In this document: positions 1 to 9,237 of the stretch, in pieces
Numbering within the stretch: position 1 is the first letter of the stretch
Layout of the letters: each line of letters begins with the position of its first letter
Assembly: GCF_000023945.1 (NCBI RefSeq)
Contig: NC_013158.1
Span: 1,488,001 to 1,552,000, forward strand
Direction of reading: 5' to 3'
DNA length: 64,000 nucleotides
From: Halorhabdus utahensis DSM 12940
Lineage (GTDB): Archaea; Halobacteriota; Halobacteria; Halobacteriales; Haloarculaceae
The notes under the pieces: generated by a model
The model's database searches: none
What the model saw: only the letters and a program-made list of their open reading frames with translations
What the model was told of the DNA's origin: nothing
Position numbers and translations under genes: made by a program

Positions 1-752
1 ATGAACCGGGTAACGCCGATGAGTCCGTTGATCTCGCCGTCCTCGCCGTACCACGGCACTTTGGAGGTGAGCGTCCACTCGCCGTTGTCCTCGTTGTACT
101 CCTCCTTGTTGATGATCGGTTCGCCCGTCTCGATAACCCGACAGTCGTCTCGGGCAGCCTCCTGGGCGAACTCGTCGTCGCCGTAGATCTCCCGGTCAGT
201 CTTTCCCAGGACTGCCCCCGGAGCGACGTCGTAGTCACTCATGTACAGGTGTCGCCCATCCGTATCCTTCACGTAGAGTGAAACGGGGAGTTGCTCGAAG
301 AGCTGGTCGAGGAGGTTCGCCTTGTCTTCGAGGAGATCCGCGGGCTGTTGGGAATCCGTTTCGGCGTTCCGGACTGCTTCTTCGATTCGGTCGGCGAGCC
401 GGTCGTACTGCTCTGGCTGTCGAATGACATAGTCGTCGACACCGGCGGCGATGGCCTCACTGGCGACAGACTCACTCCCCGCATCGGTATACAATACGAA
501 CGGAACATCTCCGTGACGCTCGCGGACGAGTGTCAGCAACTCGGTCCCGTCCATCCCCGAGAGGTGGTGGTCACTGAGAACACAGTCGAAACGGCCGGAA
601 TCGAGCTGAACTAGCCCCGCCTGTGGCGTCGGAACGGGCAGGACCGTGATCCGATCACTCTCGCGCTCCAGTGCCGTTTTCGTCTCCTCGGCGACCTCGG
701 TATCGGCCTGGACGTAGAGGACGTGGATCGCTCGATCCCCCTGGTCGCTCAT
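1..752 (-). CDS. Receiver-PAS signalling protein, partial (C-terminus outside window)
   Basis: About 250 N-terminal residues are visible; the frame is still open at base 1, so the C-terminus (perhaps more PAS/GAF domains or a histidine kinase core) is missing. Residues about 8-125 form a response-regulator receiver with the phospho-acceptor Asp at about residue 61 inside CVLSDHHLSGMDG. The acidic pocket is altered: the usual Asp pair after strand 1 reads VQAD. Residues about 145-250 resemble a PAS domain (LYVKDTDG near its start). The ATG at 752-750 is used because the receiver begins immediately after it. It is probably a cytoplasmic phosphorelay sensor; the signal is unknown. Confidence 0.8.
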   Translation of the reverse strand, partial: MSDQGDRAIHVLYVQADTEVAEETKTALERESDRITVLPVPTPQAGLVQLDSGRFDCVLSDHHLSGMDGTELLTLVRERHGDVPFVLYTDAGSESVASEAIAAGVDDYVIRQPEQYDRLADRIEEAVRNAETDSQQPADLLEDKANLLDQLFEQLPVSLYVKDTDGRHLYMSDYDVAPGAVLGKTDREIYGDDEFAQEAARDDCRVIETGEPIINKEEYNEDNGEWTLTSKVPWYGEDGEINGLIGVTRF

Positions 753-918
753 GTGACTGTCCGGTCGACCAGCAGGGCCAAGAAGGTAACTCTTGACGGC
801 CAATAGATTCCGTCCTCGCAGAATCCAATATTCGCTGCTTTTCGGGCGTCAGACCGCCAGTTTCACCCTGACGATCCTCGTCGTGAATCGCGTACCGCGT
901 CGCCTGTTGTCCACTCCG

Positions 919-1326
919 TCACTGGAACGCGCCACCCTCGTCGTAGAGGAAGTAAATCGCCATGCCAGACAGCACTATGGACGGCGCCACCCAGAAGTTA
1001 CCGACGAGGAGGATCGGGATCGGCCCGACCAACGACGGGACGTGTACAGCGTATCCGAGCATGCGGCTTCGAGGGGTTCGTTTCCAGAGACAGTAGGCGA
1101 CGGCGGCGAAGAGACCGCTGAACAGAAAGGCCATGAGTGCGATCACGATCAACACATTCTGGACGCCGTAGAGGAGATAGCGACCGCCGAACAGCAGGGC
1201 AGCGACCACGAACGCCCCACTCAACAACGTCACGATCGCGTAGAAGGCGGTCAGGACGCTGACAAACCCGATCTTACTCGACCGTTGCTCCCGTGTCCTC
1301 CCCTGAGCATCTGTCACCGTTGACAT
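919..1326 (-). CDS. Four-helix membrane protein of unknown function
   Basis: The protein has 135 residues with four hydrophobic stretches (about 20-45, 50-75, 85-105 and 110-130) and a short polar N-terminus, so it is an integral membrane protein. I do not recognise the family. The frame is open upstream to 1578, but the ATG at 1326 is preferred because a TATA-like box lies 23-32 bases before it, which fits a leaderless transcript. The extra 5' residues are Arg-rich and look untranslated. It is transcribed alone; the neighbours give no clue to function. Confidence 0.65.
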   Translation of the reverse strand: MSTVTDAQGRTREQRSSKIGFVSVLTAFYAIVTLLSGAFVVAALLFGGRYLLYGVQNVLIVIALMAFLFSGLFAAVAYCLWKRTPRSRMLGYAVHVPSLVGPIPILLVGNFWVAPSIVLSGMAIYFLYDEGGAFQ

Positions 1327-1348
1327 GCATTCGAGTGGGAGCAGTCTG

Positions 1349-1358
1349 ATATATAAAG
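1349..1358 (-). promoter_or_regulatory. TATA box of the 135-residue membrane protein
   Basis: On the minus strand the bases read CTTTATATAT, centred about 28 bases before the ATG at 1326. This spacing is typical of haloarchaeal leaderless promoters. Confidence 0.6.
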
Positions 1359-1578
1359 TCGCGGGCAGCGGTGGGCGAACGTTCCCACAGCAGCGCCCGA
1401 CCGTGGTGGCGGTCTGTCGATGGCGGGGGTTGCTGACGGTCTGGAAGCGTCGGCGGGTACTGTCAGTCTGAAATGTTCCAGGAGCCAATCCGAGACGCAG
1501 TCGAGCGCGGATCCAGGGCGAAAACGGGAACCACAGAAGAGCCGGAATACAGAGTTGCGACCGGGCAGCCGTCGTCAC

Positions 1579-2856
1579 TCACGTCCCGTGTTGCCAGGAG
1601 TCCATGTACTCGCGCTGTTCGGGCGACAACTCGTCGATCTCGACGCCCTCGGCGTCGAGTTTGATCTCGGCGACTTCCTTGTCCAGTTCGTCGGGGACGT
1701 TGTGGACGCCGGCCCCGTACTCCTCACCGTTCTCGACCATTTCACGGGCTGAAACGGCCTGGATCGCGAAGCTCTGGTCCATGACTTCGACGGGGTGACC
1801 CTCCGCGACCGGCGACGCCAGATTCACCAGACGTCCCTCGGCGAGGACGTTCAGTTGGCGACCGTCCGGGAGTTCGTACCCGCGAACGCCGTCTCTGGCC
1901 TCGAAGGTGTTCTCGGCCATGTCTTCGAGCGTCTCGAGGTCGATCTCGACGTCGAAGTGCCCGGCGTTCGAAAGGACGGCGCCGTCCTGCATGTTCTCGA
2001 AGGCGTCACGCGTGATGACGTCGCGGTTGCCCGTCGTCGTCACGAAGATGTCACCCTCGCTTGCGGCCTCGACCATCGGCATGACACGGAACCCTTCCAT
2101 ATGGGCCGCAAGTGCCTGTCGAGGCTCGACCTCGGTAACGATAACGTCGGCGTTCATCCCGCGTGCCTTCATCGCGACGCCCTTTCCACACTGGCCGAAC
2201 CCGCCGACGACGACCGTCTTGCCGGCGATCGAGAGGTTCGTCGTGAGTTCGATCGAGACCAGGCTGGCCTCGCCCGTCCCGTGGACGTTGTCGAACAGTC
2301 GCTTCATCGGCGTATCGTTGACGGCGAACATCGGGTACTCCAGCGCGCCGTCGTCGTCCATCGACCGCAGGCGGTGGACGCCGGTGGTCGTCTCCTCACA
2401 GCCGCCGACGATGGAGTCGATGAGTTCGGGGTACTCCTCGTGGACGCGGAACACGAGATCGGCACCGTCGTCGATGGTGATCGTCGGCTCGTGGGAGAGG
2501 ACGGCGTCGATCGCACCGTAGTAGGCCTCGTCCTCGACGCCGCGCTCGGCGTAGGACGTGATCAAGTCGTTGGCATCGAGAGCGACGCTCACGTCGTCGT
2601 GGGTCGACAGCGGGTTACACCCGGTGATGGCGACCTCGGCCCCGCCGGCGGCCAGCGCCTCGGTCAGGACGGCCGTCGTCGCCTCGACGTGCATTGCCAT
2701 CCCGATCGTCTCGCCCGCCAGGGGTTGTTCGGCCTCGAACTCCTCGCGCAGGGCGGCCACGATCGGCATGTGCTCGCGCGCCCAGTCGATCTTGCGGCGG
2801 CCCGACGCTCGCTTTCCATCGGGATCCTCGACCCGCTCGGTAATCGGTTGACTCAT
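1579..2856 (-). CDS. ahcY: Adenosylhomocysteinase (SAH hydrolase)
   Basis: The enzyme hydrolyses S-adenosylhomocysteine, the by-product of methyl transfer, to adenosine and homocysteine, using tightly bound NAD. The 425-residue product is the usual length for archaeal members. Visible hallmarks are MHVEAT near residue 55, ETTTGV at 155-160, NDTPMK at 180-185 (catalytic Asp/Lys region) and the NAD loop GFGQCGKG at about 219-226. The ATG at 2856 is preferred over an in-frame start 23 codons upstream because MSQPITERV matches the acidic start expected of the family. It is a single-gene transcript. A deaminase for the same metabolite class lies 1.4 kb away on the same strand. Confidence 0.96.
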   Translation of the reverse strand: MSQPITERVEDPDGKRASGRRKIDWAREHMPIVAALREEFEAEQPLAGETIGMAMHVEATTAVLTEALAAGGAEVAITGCNPLSTHDDVSVALDANDLITSYAERGVEDEAYYGAIDAVLSHEPTITIDDGADLVFRVHEEYPELIDSIVGGCEETTTGVHRLRSMDDDGALEYPMFAVNDTPMKRLFDNVHGTGEASLVSIELTTNLSIAGKTVVVGGFGQCGKGVAMKARGMNADVIVTEVEPRQALAAHMEGFRVMPMVEAASEGDIFVTTTGNRDVITRDAFENMQDGAVLSNAGHFDVEIDLETLEDMAENTFEARDGVRGYELPDGRQLNVLAEGRLVNLASPVAEGHPVEVMDQSFAIQAVSAREMVENGEEYGAGVHNVPDELDKEVAEIKLDAEGVEIDELSPEQREYMDSWQHGT

Positions 2857-3009
2857 GAATGAAGTATCGACACACGGCGGGAAAACGCTACCGAAGCGTC
2901 GACCGAACGGACGCTCAAAAGCCAAATCTCAGCGGTCCCGAACTCAATCACAGCCGGAAAATTTCGATCGCAGCGGTTCAGCAGCCAACACGGTAATTCG
3001 ATGTCAGCG

Positions 3010-4110
3010 TTATCGTCCGGGACCGGCGTGTGCGGGCGGGCCGCGTCGGTCGTTGTTTTCGTCCGCATCAGTGTCCTCTTCGTCGGCTTCTTTTTCCTCG
3101 TCAGCGTCCTCCTCGTCAGCGTCCGCCTCTTCACGTTCCTCGTCTGCGTCATCGTCTGCGTCGGTCGCGTCACGGTCCTGATCACGATCCGGCTCCTGAT
3201 CGCCAGCCTGGGACGGACCGCGGTCGTCAGTCTCGTTGCCGTCCGGACCGGCGTGTTCGGGCGGACCGCGTCGGTCGTCGTCAGTCTCGTTGCCGTCGTC
3301 GCTCATTCCGGGACCGGCGTCAGCGGGGGGACCAGCGTCGCCGGGCGGCCCGGCGTGGTCGGGGCGGTTATCGTTGCCGGGGTTGTTCTCGGTCACGAAG
3401 TCGGCGACTGCCTGTCCGAAGCCGGGGCCAGCGCCGCCACCAGCGAGCATCTCCTGGACGAACGCACTCACTTGCTGGCCGAACGCGTCGTCATCGCCGG
3501 CGTCGGCCGCTTCGAGCGCGACGGTCGTCGTCGCAGTCCGGTTCCCGACCGTCGCCGTGACCTCGACGGGCATCTCGGTCTCGGGAGCCGGAAGGGCGAC
3601 GGTACCGTTTTCATCCGTCGTGTACGTCCCAGCGCCCGCGTACGTGTCGTTCTCTTCTTCCTCAGTCTCCTCTTCTTCCGTCTCTTCTTCCTCAGTCTCC
3701 TCTTCTTCCGTCTCTTCTTCCTCAGTCTCCTCTTCTTCCGTCTCTTCTTCCTCAGTCTCCTCTTCTTCCGTCTCTTCTTCCTCAGTCTCCTCTTCTTCCG
3801 TCTCTTCTTCCTCAGTCTCCTCTTCTTCCTCCGTCTCCTCTTCCTCCGTCTCGTTCAGGTCATCTTCTGTCTCGTTGAGTTCCTCGTCCGTCTCGTTGAG
3901 ATCCTCGTCGGCGTCGTCCGTCGCGACGCTCACGTCGACGGTGGCGTTCGAGACGGCTGTCCCGTTGTCAGTCACCGAAATCGTCACGTCCGCGTTGTTA
4001 CCGGCCTGTGTCACCGAGACCGCGAGGCCGCCATCGGCAGCCACCGCAGGAGCGGCCACCGAGACGACCATTAGCGCGGCCAGGGCGACGGCAGTTAGCT
4101 TTTGATTCAT
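3010..4110 (-). CDS. Secreted acidic repeat protein with Thr-Glu tract
   Basis: The product is about 366 residues. Residues 1-25 are a Sec-type signal peptide (MNQKLTAVALAALMVVSVAA, then PAVAAD), followed by a Thr/Val-rich Ig-like segment to about residue 70. Next come three NET sequons (possible N-glycosylation) and a run of TEEEE pentapeptides. A second Ig-like segment follows (near GTYTTDENGTVALP), and then a low-complexity tail rich in Asp, Glu, Gly and Pro with repeated HAGP/DAGPP motifs. No transmembrane anchor or sorting signal is obvious at the C-terminus, so it may be released or bound through partners. The ATG at 4110 starts the signal peptide directly; an ATG four codons upstream is less likely. 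The function is unknown, possibly a cell-surface spacer or adhesin-like protein. Confidence 0.8.
   Translation of the reverse strand: MNQKLTAVALAALMVVSVAAPAVAADGGLAVSVTQAGNNADVTISVTDNGTAVSNATVDVSVATDDADEDLNETDEELNETEDDLNETEEEETEEEEETEEEETEEEETEEEETEEEETEEEETEEEETEEEETEEEETEEEETEEEETEEEENDTYAGAGTYTTDENGTVALPAPETEMPVEVTATVGNRTATTTVALEAADAGDDDAFGQQVSAFVQEMLAGGGAGPGFGQAVADFVTENNPGNDNRPDHAGPPGDAGPPADAGPGMSDDGNETDDDRRGPPEHAGPDGNETDDRGPSQAGDQEPDRDQDRDATDADDDADEEREEADADEEDADEEKEADEEDTDADENNDRRGPPAHAGPGR
3652..3845. repeat. 30-bp tandem repeat inside the acidic surface protein gene
   Basis: Five identical 30-bp units run from 3661 to 3810, flanked by partial copies. Each unit encodes two TEEEE pentapeptides using different Thr codons, so the DNA period is 30 although the protein period is 5. 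Perfect DNA identity suggests recent expansion by slippage or recombination. Unit number may vary between strains without breaking the frame. Confidence 0.9.
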
Positions 4111-4294
4111 CACATCTCTCACTCGGGACTACGGGAAGATATACCCCGAGAGCCGTTCACTCCGTTCGGGAGTGTTTGCCGATCGAAATAGCGCCCGCTG
4201 AATCGTTTATACTGTTTAGAATAGTTTTACAGCGTTCTATTCTTGCTCGTCACTCAAGTATTCAATGACAGAATGGTCACCCGGGCGACGACGA

Positions 4295-5584
4295 TCAGGT
4301 CGCACGGTCGACCAGCGCGTCGGCGTGGTCGACGGCCGTCTCACGGACACTGTCCTCGTCGAAGACAGTTACCTCCCGGTCGCGCATGAGCACCTGGCCG
4401 TCGGCGACAGTGTGACGAACGTCCGAGCCGCGGGCGGCGTACGCCAGGTGTGAGACCAGATCGTGGGCCGGTGTGAGATGCGGCGATTCGAGGTCAAGAA
4501 CTGCCAGATCGGCGTTCGCGCCGACCTCGATCCGGCCGGAATCGAAGCCGAGAAGCTCGGCACCGTTTGCCGTCGCCATCTCGACGACGGTCGCCGCATC
4601 GACGGCGCTCGCATCGCTCGCGGCGAGCTTGCCGAGCATGGCCGCGTCGCGCATCTCGTCGAACATGTCGAGATCGTTGTTCGAGGCCGCGCCGTCGGTA
4701 CCGATGCCGACGGTGACGCCGGCTTCGAGCATGTCCTGAACGGGGGCCATCCCGCTGGCGAGTTTCATGTTCGAGGCCGGGCAGTGGGCGACGCCGGTGT
4801 CGGTCTCGACCAGCAGGTCGATCTCGCTGTCGTCGACGTGGACGCCGTGGGCGACGTAGGTATCGCCGGCGAGGAGTCCGAGGTCCTCGGCATAGGCGAG
4901 TGGACGCACGCCGTGTTCCTCGACGATTGGGGCGACCTCCTCGGGCGTCTCGTTGGCGTGCAAATGCGTCGCCAGCCCCGCCTCGTTGGCCCGCGGGACG
5001 AACTCCCGGAGGTACTCCTCGCCGACGGTCGTCAGCGAATGTGGCTGAAACGTCGTCCGAATCCGACCGTCGGCCGCACCGTCGAGTTCCCGCGCGACTT
5101 CGAGGCTCCGTTCGAGGTCCGCCCGGGCGCCCTCGTCGTCCTTGCCGACAGTCACGGCAGTATAGCCGAGCCGTGCCCGAACGCCGGCCTGCTCGACCGC
5201 TTCGGCGATCTCTTCGACCTCGAAGTACATGTCCGATAAGGCCGTCGTGCCGGACTTGATCATCTCGATCAGCCCGAGTTCCGCACCGACGCGGATGTCT
5301 TCAGGGGTGAGTTCGGCCTCGACCGGCCAGATGTCCTCTTGCAGCCAGGCGTCCAGCGGCTTGTCGTCGGCCAGTCCCCGGAGCAGCGTCATCGCGACGT
5401 GGGTGTGGGCGTTGACGAGCCCCGGGATGATCAGTCCGCCTTCGGCGTCGAGTTCGTCGTCGCCACCGCCGGGATCGCCAACGGCCTCGATCGTGCCCGC
5501 GTCCTGATCGACGAGCACGTCCGCGCGTTCGACTGTCATGTCCGGACGGAGAACCCGTCCGCCCGTGACGAGGAGGTCACTCAT
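4295..5584 (-). CDS. mtaD: MTA/SAH (5'-deoxyadenosine) deaminase, amidohydrolase family
   Basis: This is a metal-dependent amidohydrolase of 429 residues. Metal ligands are visible as HTH at 60-62, HLHANE at 207-212, His246 (VAHGVH) and Asp297 (GTDGAAS). This is the signature of the MTA/SAH/5'-deoxyadenosine deaminase group, which makes inosyl products from methionine-cycle nucleosides. The exact substrate cannot be read from sequence. The ATG at 5584 (MSDLLVTGG) is used because the family starts there; the upstream 41 codons do not match. Together with the nearby SAH hydrolase it offers two routes for clearing SAH-type products. Confidence 0.85.
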   Translation of the reverse strand: MSDLLVTGGRVLRPDMTVERADVLVDQDAGTIEAVGDPGGGDDELDAEGGLIIPGLVNAHTHVAMTLLRGLADDKPLDAWLQEDIWPVEAELTPEDIRVGAELGLIEMIKSGTTALSDMYFEVEEIAEAVEQAGVRARLGYTAVTVGKDDEGARADLERSLEVARELDGAADGRIRTTFQPHSLTTVGEEYLREFVPRANEAGLATHLHANETPEEVAPIVEEHGVRPLAYAEDLGLLAGDTYVAHGVHVDDSEIDLLVETDTGVAHCPASNMKLASGMAPVQDMLEAGVTVGIGTDGAASNNDLDMFDEMRDAAMLGKLAASDASAVDAATVVEMATANGAELLGFDSGRIEVGANADLAVLDLESPHLTPAHDLVSHLAYAARGSDVRHTVADGQVLMRDREVTVFDEDSVRETAVDHADALVDRAT

Positions 5585-5777
5585 GGCGTGTGGTTTTCGC
5601 GGGACGAATAAGACAGTGGCGGGTTCCGAAAGCGACACGACGGAATTACGGAGAATCGAGGAGAAAGACTCGCGCTGCAGCGCGGGGAGGAAGTCAATGT
5701 TCGTCAACGAGAGATCGCCAAACGACCGGCCATTCAGTAAAATTTTTAACTATTACCCAATTACTGGTAACCATAAG

Positions 5778-6452
5778 ATGTACGAGGTTATCGGGGAAAC
5801 TGCGGCGCAGGTCGTCCTCGCGGCCGAGGACGGCGACTCGATTCGCCGAGTCGCTCAACGGATACAGCGGCCATACGAAACGGTCCGACAAGCGGTCAAT
5901 CGGCTCGAAGACGCGGGGTTTCTCGGCTACGACGATGGCCTGACCCTGCCGGACCACCATGTCCGCGAAGCGGCCCGCGATCTACTCGCTTCGAGCGCCC
6001 GCGTCAGTCCGCCATCGATCGAAGAGGCGTACGTCCTCCCGCAGTTCGGCGATTGGCCGTTCGCGTTCACCCGGATCGACGCCGTCTACGTCTGGACACA
6101 CGGCGGCTACCAGGTCGCCCGCGAGCCCGACGACTACCCGCTGTTCGTCGCCGTCCGTGAACGGGATATCGACAACTGGGAGACCTTTTTCGATTCGTTC
6201 GGGTTGCCGACCGCGCTCGAACGCCAGCCCAGCGAGGCAGTGCAGGGACCACTGCAGGTCGTTCTCGAACCGCGTCCGTCCCTCGACAGCGAATACGTTG
6301 AAGGGTATCCAGTGATCCCCCGGGCAGAAACGGTCACGTACATGCGTGAGCACTCAGCGCAGTTCCAGTCGGCACTCGCGATGCTCGATCGGCTGTACGA
6401 GGATCTCGACCTCGGTGTCGCTTACCGGGAAGGTGAACGGGCCCAGCCATGA
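5778..6452 (+). CDS. Winged-helix regulator, possible AbiEi-like antitoxin
   Basis: The product is 224 residues. Residues about 15-50 form a helix-turn-helix (DSIRRVAQRIQRPYETVRQA), and the rest is an uncharacterised C-terminal domain. It overlaps the downstream nucleotidyltransferase gene by ATGA, so the two are translationally coupled. A wHTH protein before a DNA-polymerase-beta-type nucleotidyltransferase is the arrangement of AbiE-type toxin-antitoxin modules, where the first protein represses the operon. The ATG at 5778 is chosen because an AT-rich promoter-like stretch (5735-5765) precedes it; the frame is open further upstream but runs through that promoter. The antitoxin role is inferred. 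Confidence 0.6.
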   Translation: MYEVIGETAAQVVLAAEDGDSIRRVAQRIQRPYETVRQAVNRLEDAGFLGYDDGLTLPDHHVREAARDLLASSARVSPPSIEEAYVLPQFGDWPFAFTRIDAVYVWTHGGYQVAREPDDYPLFVAVRERDIDNWETFFDSFGLPTALERQPSEAVQGPLQVVLEPRPSLDSEYVEGYPVIPRAETVTYMREHSAQFQSALAMLDRLYEDLDLGVAYREGERAQP

Positions 6453-7144
6453 GCCTCGGCGATCGTAGTGATGCGCTGGTCTCACTCCTCGCAGACCTCC
6501 AGGAGAGCGATCTCTCGTACGTGCTCGTCGGTGGGTATGCAGTGTCGGTATTCAACGCCCGCTTTTCGACGGACCTCGATATCGTCGCTCCGCCGGACGC
6601 GGTGGACGAGTTCGTCGAATTTCTTGAGGAGCGAGGGTTCGAACAAACGGACAGTCATTCGAAGCACTGGATCTACGACACCGAAGTCAGGGAGTTCGAG
6701 AAACGACTCGCGCCCAGACAGCCGATCGGCTTCGATCTGCTGGTCAACGGCCTCGGTTGTCGGCAAACTGAAGCCCAGTGGTCGTTCGAGTACCTCTCCG
6801 AACACAGTCACCGACGCGAGATCAGTGGCGGAACGATGACCACGTCCGCAAACGTCGTCGACGGCACCGTCCTCGTCGCGACGAAGCTCCACAGCGGACG
6901 CGAGACGGATCTCCGGGACGTCCTCGCAGTGGCCGAAGAGGTCCGTCTGGAGGCGGTAACGCCCCATCTGCACCGAGGGGACGAACAGGCACGCAAAGAA
7001 CAACTCGAACGGGGGAAGGAAGTTCTCGCAAGTGACGGACTGCGACACGGGTATCGGAGTGATTTCGGCGAGTCGTCGATCTCAACAGGAACGGTCACGT
7101 CTCTTCGGGAGTACCTCACCGAGCAGATCGAACGGCTTGGATGA
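6449..7144 (+). CDS. Nucleotidyltransferase, possible AbiEii-like toxin
   Basis: The product is 231 residues. The N-terminus shows the minimal nucleotidyltransferase signature: VGGY at 27-30 and TDLDI at 41-45, matching the GG...DxD catalytic core. The middle region gives a third acidic position in the strand around FDLL (about residue 97). In AbiE/MenT systems such enzymes transfer nucleotides to RNA or tRNA and stop growth. The tight ATGA overlap with the wHTH gene supports a two-gene module. It could instead be a housekeeping nucleotidyltransferase of unknown target. Confidence 0.65.
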   Translation: MSLGDRSDALVSLLADLQESDLSYVLVGGYAVSVFNARFSTDLDIVAPPDAVDEFVEFLEERGFEQTDSHSKHWIYDTEVREFEKRLAPRQPIGFDLLVNGLGCRQTEAQWSFEYLSEHSHRREISGGTMTTSANVVDGTVLVATKLHSGRETDLRDVLAVAEEVRLEAVTPHLHRGDEQARKEQLERGKEVLASDGLRHGYRSDFGESSISTGTVTSLREYLTEQIERLG

Positions 7145-7222
7145 CCACTGGAGAGACCGTTCACGCTATCCAGACCGCCACGATCGGCACTGCACTGAAC
7201 GAATCGGCCGCCGTACTCGCGG

Positions 7223-7381
7223 TCACTCCTCGCGCTCTTTCAACCACTGGTCCAACAGCTCCCGAATCGCGGCCTCGCGGTTGTCCCGGTGATCCCGGAA
7301 GGCCTTCTCGTCCAGCACCTCGATGGTCTCCTCGTCGAACTCGACGGTCACTTCTTCGAGGTCCGATAGAACGTCGTTCAT
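7223..7381 (-). CDS. Small ribbon-helix-helix-like protein
   Basis: The product is 52 residues. A short beta segment (EVTVEFDEETI) is followed by two helices, which fits a CopG/ribbon-helix-helix DNA-binding fold common in haloarchaea. The ATG at 7381 (MNDVLSDLEE) is favoured; upstream in-frame sequence lacks a domain and carries basic, poorly conserved-looking residues. It faces the AbiE-like pair convergently, with a 78-bp gap. It may be a regulator or an antitoxin without a visible partner. Confidence 0.55.
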   Translation of the reverse strand: MNDVLSDLEEVTVEFDEETIEVLDEKAFRDHRDNREAAIRELLDQWLKEREE

Positions 7382-7464
7382 TATGCAAGATCGGCGGACG
7401 GCATCGACAAATAGGTTCGTCAGCCACCCGTCCGACGCCCGTCGATTCACTTAAATACTCGCGC

Positions 7465-9090
7465 TCACGTCCGGATCTCGAATCGCGTTCCCGTCTCGAC
7501 GTCCGCGAGGTCGATCGTCCACTCGTGAGCGGCGACGATCTGCTCGACGATCGAGAGCCCGAACCCGGTGCCGTCCTCCGCGGTGCTGTAGCCCGACTCG
7601 AAGACCTGGTCACGTTCTTCTTCGGGGACACCGCGTCCGTCGTCGACGACGAAAAAGCCCTCCGTGTCATCGAGTGCGCCGACCGTGACGGTGACGTCCT
7701 CGCCGCCGTGTTCGATAGAATTCCGGAAGAGGTTCTCGAACAGCCGCTGGAGGCGGTCCGGATCGGCCTCGACATCGTGATCGGAGTCGACGACCAGTTC
7801 CGCCTCGGCCGTCTCGACCATTCCCCAGGCGTCCCGGGCGATCGCCCCGAGGCTGACGCGGTCGGTCTCCTCGACGGGCTGGCCCTGGCGGGCGAGCTGG
7901 AGGACGTCCTCGATGAGCGTCTCGATGCGGGTGAGAGCGTCGTTTGCCGCCACGAGGTGTTCGCTATCGTGTTCGTCACGAGCAAGTTCGAGCCGGCCCT
8001 GGGCGACGTTCAGCGGGTTCCGCAGGTCATGAGAGAGCATGCTGGCGAAGGAATCCAGCCGGTCGTTTTGTCGTTCGAGCTCCTTGCGGTACTGTTCGCG
8101 ATGGGTCTCGTCGGTGAAGACGAGGGCCCGTCCCAGCGAGGACTGGGAGGCCGAGAACTGCTGTTCGGTGACGCGGTAGTACCGCGTCTCGCCGTCCCGG
8201 TAGACCGTGACGAGCGGGTCATCCGTCGCGATTTTCTCCGCACACCGCGGGGCGACGTCAGCAAAGCGGTCGCCGATCACCGACCGGTCGTCCAGGGCGG
8301 GGACCAGTCGCGTGGCCGCGCGGTTGTAATCCTGGATCCGATCGTCTGCGTCGAGGACGATCACGGGATCGTCCCGATCGCCGGCCAGCCTGATCGTCCG
8401 GAAGCGCTCGAAGTAGACGAACGAGAGCCCGACGGCGAAGGCCGCGACGCCGACCGGCTCGTAAGTTATCTCCATCAGACCGGGAACGAGCATCCCCAGC
8501 ACGTCGAAGCCGACCGGCAGGGCCGTCAGCCCGAGGAGGGCGAGCAGCGGCCGCGAGTCGTGGCTGACGTGTCGGAAGCGCTCGTAGAGCATGAAGTATC
8601 CGACCGTCGCCAGCGCGTAACTGCCGGCCATGACCGTCCAGTGTAACGTAGTGCTCGCGATCGCGACGTGGGGAAACGGCGTCGATACGACTTCACTCGA
8701 GAAGTACAGGCCGTGAAAGTCATTGGTGAGCTTTACGGCGACGATCGCGAGGAAGACGGTGAGCGATATCTGCCGGATCCGTGGGTCGCGGTGGAGCGAC
8801 CGGCCGGTAAAGGCCGAACAGAAGTACAGCCAGCCACCGATCGTACTCAACCCGACGACGAGGCCGATCTGGTAGAGGAACACGCCCAGTTGCTCGTCGG
8901 CTGTCGCCAGGTAGCCGACGTGGGCAAGTGCCCACCCGCCGCTGGTGAGCAAGAGCGCGACCAGACCCCGTCGGGTGTCGCCCTCGGCGATCCGGTTGAC
9001 TCGGACCGCACTGACGAACGTGGCGACCGCAGAGAAGCCGAAGATCGCCAGGTACCAGAACCGGGCACCGATCAGCAACCCGTCGATCAT
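7465..9090 (-). CDS. Histidine kinase with N-terminal 7TM sensor and PAS domain
   Basis: The product is 541 residues. Residues 1-230 hold about seven hydrophobic helices (histidine-kinase 7TM sensor type). A PAS domain follows at about 240-335 ([18 protein letters not shown]). The HisKA phosphoacceptor helix has SHDLRNPL near residue 355, and the HATPase domain at about 430-541 shows the N box ([11 protein letters not shown]) and G boxes ([15 protein letters not shown]). It is a membrane-bound sensor kinase; the ligand is unknown. No response regulator is adjacent, as is common in haloarchaea. Confidence 0.9.
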   Translation of the reverse strand: MIDGLLIGARFWYLAIFGFSAVATFVSAVRVNRIAEGDTRRGLVALLLTSGGWALAHVGYLATADEQLGVFLYQIGLVVGLSTIGGWLYFCSAFTGRSLHRDPRIRQISLTVFLAIVAVKLTNDFHGLYFSSEVVSTPFPHVAIASTTLHWTVMAGSYALATVGYFMLYERFRHVSHDSRPLLALLGLTALPVGFDVLGMLVPGLMEITYEPVGVAAFAVGLSFVYFERFRTIRLAGDRDDPVIVLDADDRIQDYNRAATRLVPALDDRSVIGDRFADVAPRCAEKIATDDPLVTVYRDGETRYYRVTEQQFSASQSSLGRALVFTDETHREQYRKELERQNDRLDSFASMLSHDLRNPLNVAQGRLELARDEHDSEHLVAANDALTRIETLIEDVLQLARQGQPVEETDRVSLGAIARDAWGMVETAEAELVVDSDHDVEADPDRLQRLFENLFRNSIEHGGEDVTVTVGALDDTEGFFVVDDGRGVPEEERDQVFESGYSTAEDGTGFGLSIVEQIVAAHEWTIDLADVETGTRFEIRT

Positions 9091-9237
9091 CGGGGGCTCG
9101 ACTCACCTCTCCTGCGCATGATAGAACGGTCCGGAGCCACGGTAATGAATGTATCTTCCGACGAGTTACTCGCCGTCTCGAGTCGTACGCCCGACCCGTG
9201 CCGAAAGACAATTGCGCCTCTCGCACGGAGAGTGAGT

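Noticed and set aside
1795-2862. 355-codon plus-strand frame
   Set aside because: It is antisense to SAH hydrolase; the high-GC third-position pattern keeps the opposite frame open. The minus-strand product is a clear family member.
3001-4074. 357-codon plus-strand frame with FFLSLLFFRL repeats
   Set aside because: It is the complement of the Thr-Glu repeat gene; the hydrophobic repeat is an artefact of reading the Glu-rich tract backwards.
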